A stretch of DNA of 15,580 nucleotides from JBCDCP01 sp039181495 (GTDB lineage Bacteria > Pseudomonadota > Alphaproteobacteria > Rhizobiales > Tepidamorphaceae): the NCBI GenBank assembly GCA_039181495.1, contig JBCDCP010000072.1:1-15580 (forward strand), read 5' to 3'. The position numbers and the translations under genes are program-made. The notes beneath the pieces were generated by a model. The model saw only the letters and a list, made by a program, of their open reading frames with translations. It made no database searches and had not been told where the DNA came from. Below are positions 7,456 to 15,505 of the stretch, one piece after another. Position 1 is the first letter of the stretch. Every line of letters starts with the position of its first letter.

Positions 7456-10400
7456 CTATTCACGGGCCAGATCGCCAAACAGGCCGGTTGCCACCATCAG
7501 TTTGGGCAGGGTCAACTCCGACCCCATCAGATCATCGATCGCACCACGGACACGGCCGATGTCGGCGGCTTCGGTCTCTTCCCAGGCGCTTATCGCGGAT
7601 TCGCCGGTTGAACCGTTGGCGACCAGACGTCCGGTGATCCGCCGTTGAGCGACCGAAAGCTGGTCCAGGGTCCGGCTGAGCGCCATGCGTGCGTAATAGT
7701 CGTCAAGCCGCATGTCATTGGCCTGATTAATCAGCGGACCAATCGCGAAGCTGCGGCCCACTGCGAAGAATGTCTCGGCGACATCTGTGAGCGATTTGCC
7801 GGTCGTGTCGGCTACGCGGATGATGTCGGGAGCGCGGGACAGGAAGAAGAGCTGCGCGATTTTTCCGGCCAGCGCCTTGGGAACACCGGCTTTCTCAAAC
7901 GTCTCCCGGCGTTTGGCGATCATGGTGTTGAACTGCTTGGGCAGAACCTTTGGCAATGCCTTGGCAATCGTGTCGATGCCGGTCTTGTAATGCGCGACGG
8001 CCTGATTGAGCCCGCCAGACAATTCGGCGTTCCGCAGATACCAGACCACCGAACCCGCGAGCAGGTCCCGGATGCCAGCATAGAGTTCGAGCTGCATGGC
8101 CCCGGTGATCTTGTTGTCGAGCGCATCGATCTCGCCATTGAGATCAGTCATGCCGAAACTGTCGCGCGAAAGCGCGAAGGCTGCAGCGATCTCATCGATC
8201 TCGGCACCCGTTTCGTCGCGCACGCGGACGAGGAAAGTCGGTCCGCCGCGATTGATGATTGAGTTCGACAGCATTGTCGCGATGATCTCGCGGCGGAGCG
8301 GATGCGCCTTCAACGCGCTGTCGAATTTCTTCGACAAGGCCGCAGGAAAATAGCGGCCGATCTCCCGCTCCAGATAAGGATCGTCGGGGACCGCGCTATC
8401 GAGCAGCTTCTTGTAGAGATCGATCTTGGCGTAGGCCAACAGAACGGCCAGTTCCGGACGGGTAAGTGGCTTGTTCTGCGCTTCCCGCTCGGCCAAGTCT
8501 GCATCTTCGGGCAGATCTTCAACTTCGCGGTCGAGTGCCCCCTGGGTTTCCAGATCGCGCATCATACGCTTGGCAAACCCCATGTTCTCGAGGCCGCGCG
8601 CCTCAGCCAGAGACAGGGCAAGTGTCTGAAGATAGTTGTTGCGCAGGCACAGCTCGGCAACGTCATCGGTCATCGAGGCCAGCAGGCGGTTGCGGGCCGG
8701 AACAGCGATGTTCCCATCGCGGACAACCTGCCCGAGGGCGATCTTGATATTGACCTCGAGGTCCGACGAATTGACGCCGGCCGAGTTATCGATCGCATCG
8801 GAGTTGACGCGTCCGCCGCGCATGGCAAAGGCAATACGAGCGGGATGCGTAACGCCGAGATTGGCGCCCTCGCCAATTACCTTGACGCGCAACTCTTCCG
8901 ACGTGATGCGGAGTGCGTCGTTTGCCCGATCGTCGGCATCATCGTCGGTCTCATGCGGCGCCCGGATGTAGGTCCCGATGCCGCCAAACCACAGCAGATC
9001 GGCCTCCGATTTCAGGATCGCCCGCATCAGTTCGATGGGGGTTGTCGCCTTGCCCTTGAGCCCGAATGACTCAGCCATCTGCTGCGAGACCGGGATCGAC
9101 TTTTCCGCCCGTGAGAAAACGCCACCGCCCTTGGAGATGAGCTTCGTGTCGTAGTCCTGCCAGGACGAACGGCCGAGCTCGAACAGGCGTTTGCGTTCGA
9201 CAAAGCTCTTGGCGGGGTCGGGGTCGGGATCAACAAAGATATCGCGGTGGTCAAAGGCGGCGAGCAGCCGGATCTTCTCGGACAGTAACATGCCGTTGCC
9301 GAAGACATCTCCCGACATGTCGCCGACACCAACCACGGTGAAGGGCGCGGTCTGGACGTCATGATCCATCTCTCGAAAATGCCGCTTGACCGCCTCCCAG
9401 CCACCACGGGCGGTGATGCCCATCTTCTTGTGGTCATAGCCTTGCGAGCCACCAGACGCGAACGCATCGCCGAGCCAGAATTCGTGCCCTTCCGAGATGG
9501 CATTCGCGGTGTCCGAGAAGGTGGCGGTGCCCTTGTCGGCGGCGACAACGAGATAGGCATCGTCGCCGTCGTGCCGGACCACCATCTGTGGCGGCACAAT
9601 CGTTTCACCATCGAGATTGTCAGTGATGGCAAGCAGGCTAGAGACAAACAGCTTGTAGCAGGCCGTACCTTCGGCCTGGCGGGTTTCCCGGTCGGGACTG
9701 GCGGGCATCTTCTTGGGCACAAATCCGCCCTTTGCGCCAACCGGAACGATAACCGCGTTCTTGACCTGCTGCGCCTTCACCAGCCCAAGAACTTCGGTCC
9801 GGAAGTCCTGCGGTCGGTCCGACCAGCGCAAACCGCCGCGGGCGATCTCTCCAAAACGCAGATGTACGCCCTCAACGCGTGGACTGTAGACGAAGATTTC
9901 GCGGAACGGCTTGGGCTCAGGCAGCGCTTCAACCTGCTGGCTGGCAATCTTGAATGAGAGCGTGTCCGCTGGAAGGCCGTGCAGGTCGATCTGGAAATAG
10001 TTGGTTCTTTGAGTGGCTCGGATAATGTTGGCGAAGCGCCGGATGATCCGGTCATCATCAAGGCTGGGCACGTCTTCGAGCAGTGCCTCGATGCCCGCCA
10101 TGACCTTGCTCTCGACCTTGTCCCGCTGACTGTCTCTGGCAGGGTCAAAGCGTGTGTGGAACAGTTCAACCAGGGCCCGGGCAATCTCCGGGTAGCGGGA
10201 CAGCGTGTCCCACATGTAGTCCTGCGAGAATGGTATCCGGACCTGCCTGAGGTAGCGGCTGACTGCCCGTAGCATGGCGATGTCGCGCCACGCGATACCG
10301 GCCTTTACGACCAGCGCATTGTAGCCGTCATTTTCCGCCCGGCCCTGGATGATCGCCATGAAGGCCGATTCGAGCTGTTCGCCCAATGCCTCGATGTCGA

Positions 10401-12321
10401 TCTCATCGCCGTCGGCGCGGACCAGCGCCATATCATGCAGGTGAATCGTATCGGTGTGCTCTTCACCCGGCCGTTCAATCTGAAAGGAACGCTCCGAGAT
10501 CACGCGGAAGGCCATGTTCTCCAGCAGCGGCACGCGTTCAGACAGCGGAATGGGCGCGCGAAGATTGAAGATCTTGAGTTTCAGGCGATTGGCATCGGTG
10601 TCGGTACCGTCGGGCCGGTAGAAGTCGATCGCCAACGGTCGACCCGGTTCCAGTCTTTCGGACGTCTCGATGTCGCGCAGGACCTCGCGTGGTCCAAAGG
10701 ACTCCTGATAGGCGGGTGAAAAAGCCGACCGGTAGCGTTCGGCAAGTCGGGACGCGCGCAAGGGATCATGCAGCGCATCCAGAGCTTCATTCAGGCTGTC
10801 GCGCCAATTGCGCGACAACCGAGCGACTTCGGTTTCGAGTTCGCCAATGTCGGGGCTCGGCGTCTCGCCCTCATAGCGGCCGATGATGTAGTGCACACGG
10901 GTCAGCGTGCCTTCAAGGAAAGCCGGGAAGAAGGCCGACACCCGGCCGTGAAAGGCGCGCGCCAACAGCTCGCCGACCCTGCGACGGACCTCGGTGGTGT
11001 ATCGGTCGCGCGGAACGAACACCAACACCGAGACGAACCGGTCAAACTTGTCAGGGCGCGGCAAGACACGGATACGCGGCCTCTCGGACAGATGGTGAAT
11101 GGCAAGCGTGAACTGATACAGCGTGTCGATATCGATCTGGAAGAAGTCGTCGCGTGGATAGGTATCGAGGACGTTCTGCAGACCCTTGCCGGAATGGCCG
11201 TCGGGATCAAATCCGGCGCGTTGCATGACCATCGCCGCCTTGCGCCGCAGGAACGGGATCGAGCGCACCGACTTGTTGTAGGCCGTGGAGGTGTAGAGCC
11301 CGACGATGCGAAGTTCACCGGTCAGGTTGCCATCATCATCGAAGGTTTTCACGCCGATATAGTCGAGGTGGACACGACGGTGGACCGTCGATTTGACATT
11401 GGCCTTGGTGACAATCAGTGGCACGGGCTGGTGAAGAAAATCCCGGATCTCGGGCGTGATCGTCACGAATTCGCGGCCGCGCCGGAGTACCTTGACCTCG
11501 GGATCAGCGAGTAACCCGAGCCCCGCCACGTCGCCGGTCTTGACCCGTTCGAACCGCCCGGTATCGCTCTCGCCGACAAAGGCGTACTGGCGTATTCCGA
11601 GGAAGGTGAAGTTGTTGTCGCGGAGCCATTCAAGGAACTGGATGGCCTCGGCGATCTCGTCGACCGGGATGGGTGGCGGTGTGTCGCGATAACGGGCGAT
11701 CGCCGCATCGAGCTGGGCCAGCATCGGCTTCCAGTCTTCGACCACTGTCGCAACATCGGAAAAGATGTCTTCCAAAGCATGCTGCAGATCTTTGCGCAGC
11801 ATGTCTGAATCGATGCGGGCGACATGAATATGCAGCAGGCTCTCGGGCCTGCCGCTGGAATCCTGGTCCTCGCTATCGGGCCTGTGCCACAGCCCCGAAA
11901 AGCCCATCATTGCCCCTTTCTTGTCCCGAGCAATACGGAGGATGGGATGCAGCACCATGCGCAATTCAAGACCGCGCTCGTTGAGTTCGGCCATGGCCGA
12001 GTCAAGTAGAAACGGCATGTTGTCGTTCAGTGCTTCGATGACCGTGATGTCGTCGAGGCTGGTGCTGTTGCCGGTCGGTTCGGGATTATAGACGCGGATG
12101 AGTTGGTCATCGGCGCTGCGTTTCGAAATCAGCTTGGCCGTCTGGTCCGCGAGGCTGGCAAGGTCTTCCGGCGCGTAGGCGTCTAGATCCTCAGGCGCGG
12201 CACGCGAGAATAGCGAATCAATGATGTCCTGATGAATCGTAGCGCCCTTGCCCCGTCCACCTGCGGCCTTGATTGCCGCTGATACCAGAGCCCGGCGACG
12301 ATCTTCCTCGCGTTTGAGCAT
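7456..12321 (-). CDS. gdh2: NAD-specific glutamate dehydrogenase, large (L_180/GdhB) class
   Basis: This ~1621-residue enzyme oxidatively deaminates glutamate to 2-oxoglutarate and ammonia using NAD+. It is the ~180 kDa class found in many proteobacteria and actinobacteria. A long N-terminal region (about 1-700, by family ACT-like regulatory domains) precedes the catalytic core. The core shows RFGEIARGGLRWSDRPQDFR near residue 828, GLVKAQQVKNAVIVPVGAKGGF (Lys849 and following lysines in the substrate pocket), the nucleotide-binding turn GVGDMSGDVFGNGM near residue 998, and LWFGGIGTYIRAP...VIGEGANLGVTHPARI. A long helical C-terminal region follows. ATG 12321 (MLKREEDRRR) is preferred because GGAG lies 6 bases before it. 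ATG 12333 would add four residues but has a G-run directly against it, and TTG 12375 is unlikely. The gene lies first in a - strand unit with the UMF1 transporter and is divergent from a membrane-protein gene. Confidence 0.95.
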   Translation of the reverse strand: MLKREEDRRRALVSAAIKAAGGRGKGATIHQDIIDSLFSRAAPEDLDAYAPEDLASLADQTAKLISKRSADDQLIRVYNPEPTGNSTSLDDITVIEALNDNMPFLLDSAMAELNERGLELRMVLHPILRIARDKKGAMMGFSGLWHRPDSEDQDSSGRPESLLHIHVARIDSDMLRKDLQHALEDIFSDVATVVEDWKPMLAQLDAAIARYRDTPPPIPVDEIAEAIQFLEWLRDNNFTFLGIRQYAFVGESDTGRFERVKTGDVAGLGLLADPEVKVLRRGREFVTITPEIRDFLHQPVPLIVTKANVKSTVHRRVHLDYIGVKTFDDDGNLTGELRIVGLYTSTAYNKSVRSIPFLRRKAAMVMQRAGFDPDGHSGKGLQNVLDTYPRDDFFQIDIDTLYQFTLAIHHLSERPRIRVLPRPDKFDRFVSVLVFVPRDRYTTEVRRRVGELLARAFHGRVSAFFPAFLEGTLTRVHYIIGRYEGETPSPDIGELETEVARLSRNWRDSLNEALDALHDPLRASRLAERYRSAFSPAYQESFGPREVLRDIETSERLEPGRPLAIDFYRPDGTDTDANRLKLKIFNLRAPIPLSERVPLLENMAFRVISERSFQIERPGEEHTDTIHLHDMALVRADGDEIDIEALGEQLESAFMAIIQGRAENDGYNALVVKAGIAWRDIAMLRAVSRYLRQVRIPFSQDYMWDTLSRYPEIARALVELFHTRFDPARDSQRDKVESKVMAGIEALLEDVPSLDDDRIIRRFANIIRATQRTNYFQIDLHGLPADTLSFKIASQQVEALPEPKPFREIFVYSPRVEGVHLRFGEIARGGLRWSDRPQDFRTEVLGLVKAQQVKNAVIVPVGAKGGFVPKKMPASPDRETRQAEGTACYKLFVSSLLAITDNLDGETIVPPQMVVRHDGDDAYLVVAADKGTATFSDTANAISEGHEFWLGDAFASGGSQGYDHKKMGITARGGWEAVKRHFREMDHDVQTAPFTVVGVGDMSGDVFGNGMLLSEKIRLLAAFDHRDIFVDPDPDPAKSFVERKRLFELGRSSWQDYDTKLISKGGGVFSRAEKSIPVSQQMAESFGLKGKATTPIELMRAILKSEADLLWFGGIGTYIRAPHETDDDADDRANDALRITSEELRVKVIGEGANLGVTHPARIAFAMRGGRVNSDAIDNSAGVNSSDLEVNIKIALGQVVRDGNIAVPARNRLLASMTDDVAELCLRNNYLQTLALSLAEARGLENMGFAKRMMRDLETQGALDREVEDLPEDADLAEREAQNKPLTRPELAVLLAYAKIDLYKKLLDSAVPDDPYLEREIGRYFPAALSKKFDSALKAHPLRREIIATMLSNSIINRGGPTFLVRVRDETGAEIDEIAAAFALSRDSFGMTDLNGEIDALDNKITGAMQLELYAGIRDLLAGSVVWYLRNAELSGGLNQAVAHYKTGIDTIAKALPKVLPKQFNTMIAKRRETFEKAGVPKALAGKIAQLFFLSRAPDIIRVADTTGKSLTDVAETFFAVGRSFAIGPLINQANDMRLDDYYARMALSRTLDQLSVAQRRITGRLVANGSTGESAISAWEETEAADIGRVRGAIDDLMGSELTLPKLMVATGLFGDLARE

Positions 12322-12649
12322 GGCGTTCTCCATTCCCCCCGAAACGGTCCATTGCGCCACGCACAAAAGCCGCAACAGGGCGCAGCCTTCGAAAGAAGAA
12401 TCATGCGGCGGTCAGGCCAGCTTTTTGCCGCATCGTAGTCGGTTCAGCGTGTCTGTCGAGATGCCATCTAGTCGAGATGTGCAGGGCCGAGCCGACCGAG
12501 GCGGTTCCACGGCATGATTGATCACCGCGCGGCAATCCGCCGCAAGCTTTGGCGAGGATGCCGCATACCAATCTTTACCATCAGTATCCATACTTATCCT
12601 CACTGCGAGTGGCGGCGCTTGGCGCCGGTTGGTTCAAAAGGAAATCATT
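12322..12649. promoter_or_regulatory. Divergent intergenic region with small repeats, between gdh2 and a membrane-protein gene
   Basis: These 328 bp must hold both divergent promoters. Visible structure: a 7 bp inverted repeat ATGCGGC/GCCGCAT (12403-12409 and 12427-12433), and a 9 bp direct repeat GTCGAGATG (12455-12463 and 12471-12479, 16 bp period) with CATCT between the copies forming overlapping dyads with AGATG. On the + strand, CTTTAC (12573-12578), a 16 bp spacer and TATCCT (12595-12600) make a modest promoter candidate for the membrane-protein gene. No clear -35/-10 pair was found for gdh2. No convincing coding sequence or RNA gene is seen. Confidence 0.4.
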
Positions 12650-13354
12650 ATGGGCGCGCGTCACATTCCCTACGCGATCGGGCTGTTCATGCTATTTCCA
12701 CTGGTGTTCTGGCTGGTGATGTCAGGATTGTTCATCCCTGGCACGGGCATGGTCATCGACAGCGCGATTACGTTCGCGATGCTGGCCGTCTCAGTGCCGC
12801 TTGTGGCGTGGTTCTACATCGCCAATCTGTCGTTCCTGTCCAACAACATCGCTGGCAACTGCGAGTATGATCCGCCGCGCAACCAGATTGCACACTTGCT
12901 GATCTCGTCATTGCCATGGATTGCGATGGCGGTAGGCCTCGTGAGCATCGGGGTCCTGCGTTATCTCGGCGAGCCGTGGCCGATGATGTTCCTGCCCTTT
13001 GCGCTCTCGGCGATGATCGGCATTGTGATTTTACGTGGGGAGTTCCAGCGCTCCGGAGACAACGCCCACAAACGTCCTGAGGTTACGGTCGCAAGTGATC
13101 CGGCTCCCATGCCGGCTTGGCGCGCCAACTTGGGCCAGATCGTATTACGGGCGATCTATCATGTGCCTGTGCTTGGCTGGATGCTGCGCGACGCTGTTCA
13201 CGGCCGTGACAGTGCCAGGAGCTTCTTTGCTATCAATCTGATCCTCATTCTGGCGCTCGCGATATGGTTGTTTGGCTATCCCGCGTTGATCGGAATCGCG
13301 TTGGTTGGTGCCGTGTTCTGCTTCGCCATGCTGGTGATGTTGACATGGGACTGA
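12650..13354 (+). CDS. Multi-pass membrane protein of unknown function
   Basis: I do not recognise this 234-residue protein. It appears to have six membrane helices: about residues 7-29, 40-63, 80-103, 109-128, 191-210 and 211-232. A polar loop (about 129-190) between helices 4 and 5 carries several charged residues and a Pro-rich piece, APMPAWRAN. A short loop after helix 2 contains a single Cys (residue 71) in NNIAGNCEYDPPRN. No transporter, enzyme or sensor motif is visible. ATG 12650 is favoured by AAAAGGA (12636-12642), 7 bases upstream. The frame stays open further upstream to 12518, but that extension is polar, lacks a ribosome site and reads like intergenic DNA. It is divergent from gdh2 and lies 28 bp before the likely thiC promoter; nothing in it suggests thiamine transport. 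Confidence 0.75.
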   Translation: MGARHIPYAIGLFMLFPLVFWLVMSGLFIPGTGMVIDSAITFAMLAVSVPLVAWFYIANLSFLSNNIAGNCEYDPPRNQIAHLLISSLPWIAMAVGLVSIGVLRYLGEPWPMMFLPFALSAMIGIVILRGEFQRSGDNAHKRPEVTVASDPAPMPAWRANLGQIVLRAIYHVPVLGWMLRDAVHGRDSARSFFAINLILILALAIWLFGYPALIGIALVGAVFCFAMLVMLTWD

Positions 13355-13382
13355 GTAGGTCGGGCGTAATTGGTTTTCCGCG

Positions 13383-13411
13383 TTGACAGCCCCTGAAGCG
13401 TGGTCCAGCTT
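13383..13411 (+). promoter_or_regulatory. Likely sigma70-type promoter of the thiC riboswitch transcript
   Basis: TTGACA (13383-13388) is a perfect -35 box. With a 17 bp spacer the -10 position is CAGCTT (13406-13411), which is weak, as is common in GC-rich alphaproteobacteria. The predicted start of transcription (about 13417-13419) falls at the first base of riboswitch helix P1, which supports the assignment. Confidence 0.5.
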
Positions 13412-13416
13412 CTTGG

Positions 13417-13523
13417 CTTCGCAGGGGAGTCCCGCTTAGGGGGCTGAGAGGCTGACGGCGCTACACGGCGCGGTGATGCGACCCTTTGAACCTGACCCAG
13501 GTGATACTGGCGTAGGGAGCAAG
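13417..13523 (+). ncRNA. TPP (THI-box) riboswitch aptamer
   Basis: The thiamine pyrophosphate aptamer is recognised by its conserved pieces in order: GGGGA (13424-13428), CTGAGA (13444-13449), ACCCTTTGAACCTGA (13481-13495) and GGTGATACTGGCGTAGGGA (13500-13518). Closing helix P1 can form from CTT-GC (13417-13422, one C bulged) with GCAAG (13519-13523). P2 is GGGG with ACCC, and an optional P3a hairpin is GCGC/GCGC (13458-13461 and 13468-13471). It senses TPP and controls thiC, whose start lies about 100 bases downstream. The intervening 13524-13591 region must contain the switching sequence; I could not settle its alternative pairing by eye. Confidence 0.95.
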
Positions 13524-13591
13524 GCTCGCACGGTATGCCGATAAGGCGGTGTTGGGCTAAAGTCTTTCCACAGCTAGCAGAATCTTTGGGT

Positions 13592-13616
13592 CTTTTTGAG
13601 TGAACCACTCAAGGAG
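13592..13616 (+). promoter_or_regulatory. Shine-Dalgarno-sequestering hairpin (riboswitch expression platform) before thiC
   Basis: The arm at 13592-13602 pairs with 13606-13616 across a 3-base loop, giving 11 consecutive pairs (two of them G-U). The 3' arm ends in AAGGAG (13611-13616), the thiC ribosome-binding site, seven bases before ATG 13624. When formed, the hairpin hides the complete Shine-Dalgarno sequence. There is no T run after it, so control of translation rather than termination is indicated. The pairing is read directly; its link to TPP binding is inferred. Confidence 0.7.
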
Positions 13617-13623
13617 CATCCCG

Positions 13624-15423
13624 ATGAACGTGCATAACCCCAATATTACGACCGGCCCTCTTCCCGCTTCTCGCAAGATTCATGTTGCCGGAAACTTGCA
13701 TCCTGACATTCGCGTTCCGATGCGCGAGATCACCGTGCATCCCAGCGCCGGCGAACCACCCCTCGCGGTGTACGATACGTCGGGACCCTACACCGACCCT
13801 GATACAAAGACCGACATTACCGCCGGTCTGGGTCGGTTGCGCCAGAACTGGATTCTGGCCCGGGGCGATGTTGAGAACTACGAGGGCCGCCCGGTCAGTG
13901 CGGCGGACAACGGATTCGTTTCCGACAGCCATCTGACGCCGGAGTTCCCAGATCTGCGCTCGCCATTGCGCGCCAAATCAGGTCAGGCGGTGACCCAGTT
14001 GGCCTATGCCCGCGCCGGCATTGTGACGCCCGAGATGGAGTTCGTTGCGATCCGCGAGAACCAGCGCCGCGAAATGATCGCCGCTGAGCGTGATGGGGAA
14101 GACTGGGGAGCCTCGGTCCCCGAATTTGTCACGCCGGAATTTGTTCGTGATGAGATCGCGCGAGGCCGGGCGATCATCCCCGCAAACATCAATCACCCCG
14201 AGAGTGAGCCGATGATCATCGGCCGCAACTTCCTGGTCAAAGTCAACGCCAATATGGGCACCTCGGCGGTGACATCATCGATGGCCGAGGAGGTTGACAA
14301 GATGGTGTGGGCGATCCGCTGGGGAGCGGATACGGTCATGGACCTGTCGACGGGGCGTAACATCCACAACACGCGCGAGTGGATAATCCGGAACAGCCCC
14401 GTGCCGATCGGTACGGTGCCGATCTATCAGGCCCTCGAAAAGGTCGGCGGTATTGCGGAAGACCTGAACTGGGAGGTTTTTCGCGACACACTGATCGAGC
14501 AGGCCGAGCAGGGCGTTGACTACTTCACGATCCATGCTGGCGTGCGGCTGCATATGGTGCCGCTTACGGTGGATCGTGTCACAGGCATCGTCTCGCGCGG
14601 CGGGTCGATCGTTGCCAAGTGGTGCCTGCACCATCACCGCGAGAGTTTCCTCTACGAGCATTTCGACGAGATCTGCGACATCTGCCGAGCCTACGATGTG
14701 AGTTTCTCGTTGGGCGACGGGCTACGACCGGGCTCGATTGCGGATGCCAATGATGCCGCGCAGTTTGCTGAACTGGAGACGCTCGGAGAGCTTACCAAGA
14801 TCGCATGGGCCAAAGACTGCCAGGTCATGATTGAAGGCCCGGGCCATGTGGCGATGCACAAGATCAAGGAGAATATGGACAAGCAAATTGAATGTTGCCA
14901 CGAGGCGCCATTCTACACGCTTGGGCCGCTAACCACAGATATTGCGCCTGGGTACGACCATATCACCTCCGGCATCGGTGCTGCCATGATCGGGTGGTTT
15001 GGCTGCGCGATGCTTTGCTATGTCACGCCGAAGGAGCATCTCGGCTTGCCGGATCGGGATGACGTGAAGACTGGTGTCATCACCTACAAGATCGCGGCGC
15101 ATGCGGCCGACCTTGCCAAGGGCCTGCCGGGCGCCCAGGCGCGCGACGACGCGCTGAGCCGTGCGCGGTTTGAGTTTCGATGGGAAGACCAGTTCAATCT
15201 GTCACTTGATCCTGATACGGCGCGGGAATTCCACGATCAGACACTGCCGAAAGAAGCGCACAAGGTGGCGCATTTCTGCTCAATGTGCGGTCCCAAGTTC
15301 TGCTCTATGCGAATAAGCCACGACATCCGTGCGGAAGCCCGGAAAGAGGGTATGGACGAGATGGCTGAGAAGTATCGCGAGCGCGGCGAACTCTACGTGC
15401 CGGTGGACAGCGCTGCAGAATGA
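13624..15423 (+). CDS. thiC: Phosphomethylpyrimidine (HMP-P) synthase ThiC
   Basis: ThiC is a radical-SAM enzyme that rearranges aminoimidazole ribotide (AIR) to HMP phosphate, the pyrimidine part of thiamine. The 599 residues match the usual alphaproteobacterial length. Visible features are the N-terminal ThiC-associated domain (PMREITVHPSAGEPPLAVYDTSGPYTD split over residues about 30-65), then SPLRAKSGQAVTQLAYA, IIPANINHPESEPMIIG, KVNANMGTSAVTSS and MDLSTGRNIHNTREWI. The C-terminal [4Fe-4S] motif is CSMCGPKFC (Cys552, Cys555, Cys560; CX2CX4C). His408 (EGPGHV) and His472 (KEHLGLP) are 64 residues apart and fit the family's metal-ligand histidines. ATG 13624 is chosen because of AAGGAG seven bases upstream; an in-frame GTG at 13600 would read through that site. 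It is controlled by the TPP riboswitch. No other thi gene is in the window. Confidence 0.97.
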   Translation: MNVHNPNITTGPLPASRKIHVAGNLHPDIRVPMREITVHPSAGEPPLAVYDTSGPYTDPDTKTDITAGLGRLRQNWILARGDVENYEGRPVSAADNGFVSDSHLTPEFPDLRSPLRAKSGQAVTQLAYARAGIVTPEMEFVAIRENQRREMIAAERDGEDWGASVPEFVTPEFVRDEIARGRAIIPANINHPESEPMIIGRNFLVKVNANMGTSAVTSSMAEEVDKMVWAIRWGADTVMDLSTGRNIHNTREWIIRNSPVPIGTVPIYQALEKVGGIAEDLNWEVFRDTLIEQAEQGVDYFTIHAGVRLHMVPLTVDRVTGIVSRGGSIVAKWCLHHHRESFLYEHFDEICDICRAYDVSFSLGDGLRPGSIADANDAAQFAELETLGELTKIAWAKDCQVMIEGPGHVAMHKIKENMDKQIECCHEAPFYTLGPLTTDIAPGYDHITSGIGAAMIGWFGCAMLCYVTPKEHLGLPDRDDVKTGVITYKIAAHAADLAKGLPGAQARDDALSRARFEFRWEDQFNLSLDPDTAREFHDQTLPKEAHKVAHFCSMCGPKFCSMRISHDIRAEARKEGMDEMAEKYRERGELYVPVDSAAE

Positions 15424-15456
15424 GCTGAGTGCTGATTCTGGGCGTACCGCTCTATA

Positions 15457-15477
15457 CGCAAGCGCCCCGCGCTTGCG
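15457..15477. terminator. GC-rich hairpin between convergent thiC and tRNA-Gly
   Basis: CGCAAGCG (15457-15464) and CGCTTGCG (15470-15477) form a perfect 8 bp stem with a 5-base loop (CCCCG), 33 bases after the thiC stop and 28 bases beyond the tRNA 3' end. Neither strand has a following T run, so it is not a textbook intrinsic terminator. Its position between convergent genes suggests a role in transcript ends on either strand. Confidence 0.4.
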
Positions 15478-15505
15478 GCAGATGATGGAGAGTGGATGGC
15501 AAAAA

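Noticed and set aside
8302..9069. 255-codon + strand open frame opposite gdh2
   Set aside because: It is antisense to a highly conserved enzyme, has no ribosome site and no recognisable domain. Such mirror frames are expected from third-position GC bias.
10768..11514. 248-codon + strand open frame opposite gdh2
   Set aside because: Same reason: its composition mirrors the gdh2 codons and no family features are seen.
12322..12375. gdh2 starting at TTG 12375 or ATG 12333
   Set aside because: TTG 12375 lacks a ribosome site. ATG 12333 has its G-run too close, while ATG 12321 has GGAG at a good distance. ATG 12333 cannot be fully excluded.
12514..12870. 118-codon + strand frame overlapping the start of the membrane-protein gene
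   Set aside because: It is in a different frame from the well-supported membrane protein, has no ribosome site and no domain.
13600..13623. thiC starting at GTG 13600
   Set aside because: This start would lie upstream of the AAGGAG that is ideally spaced for ATG 13624.
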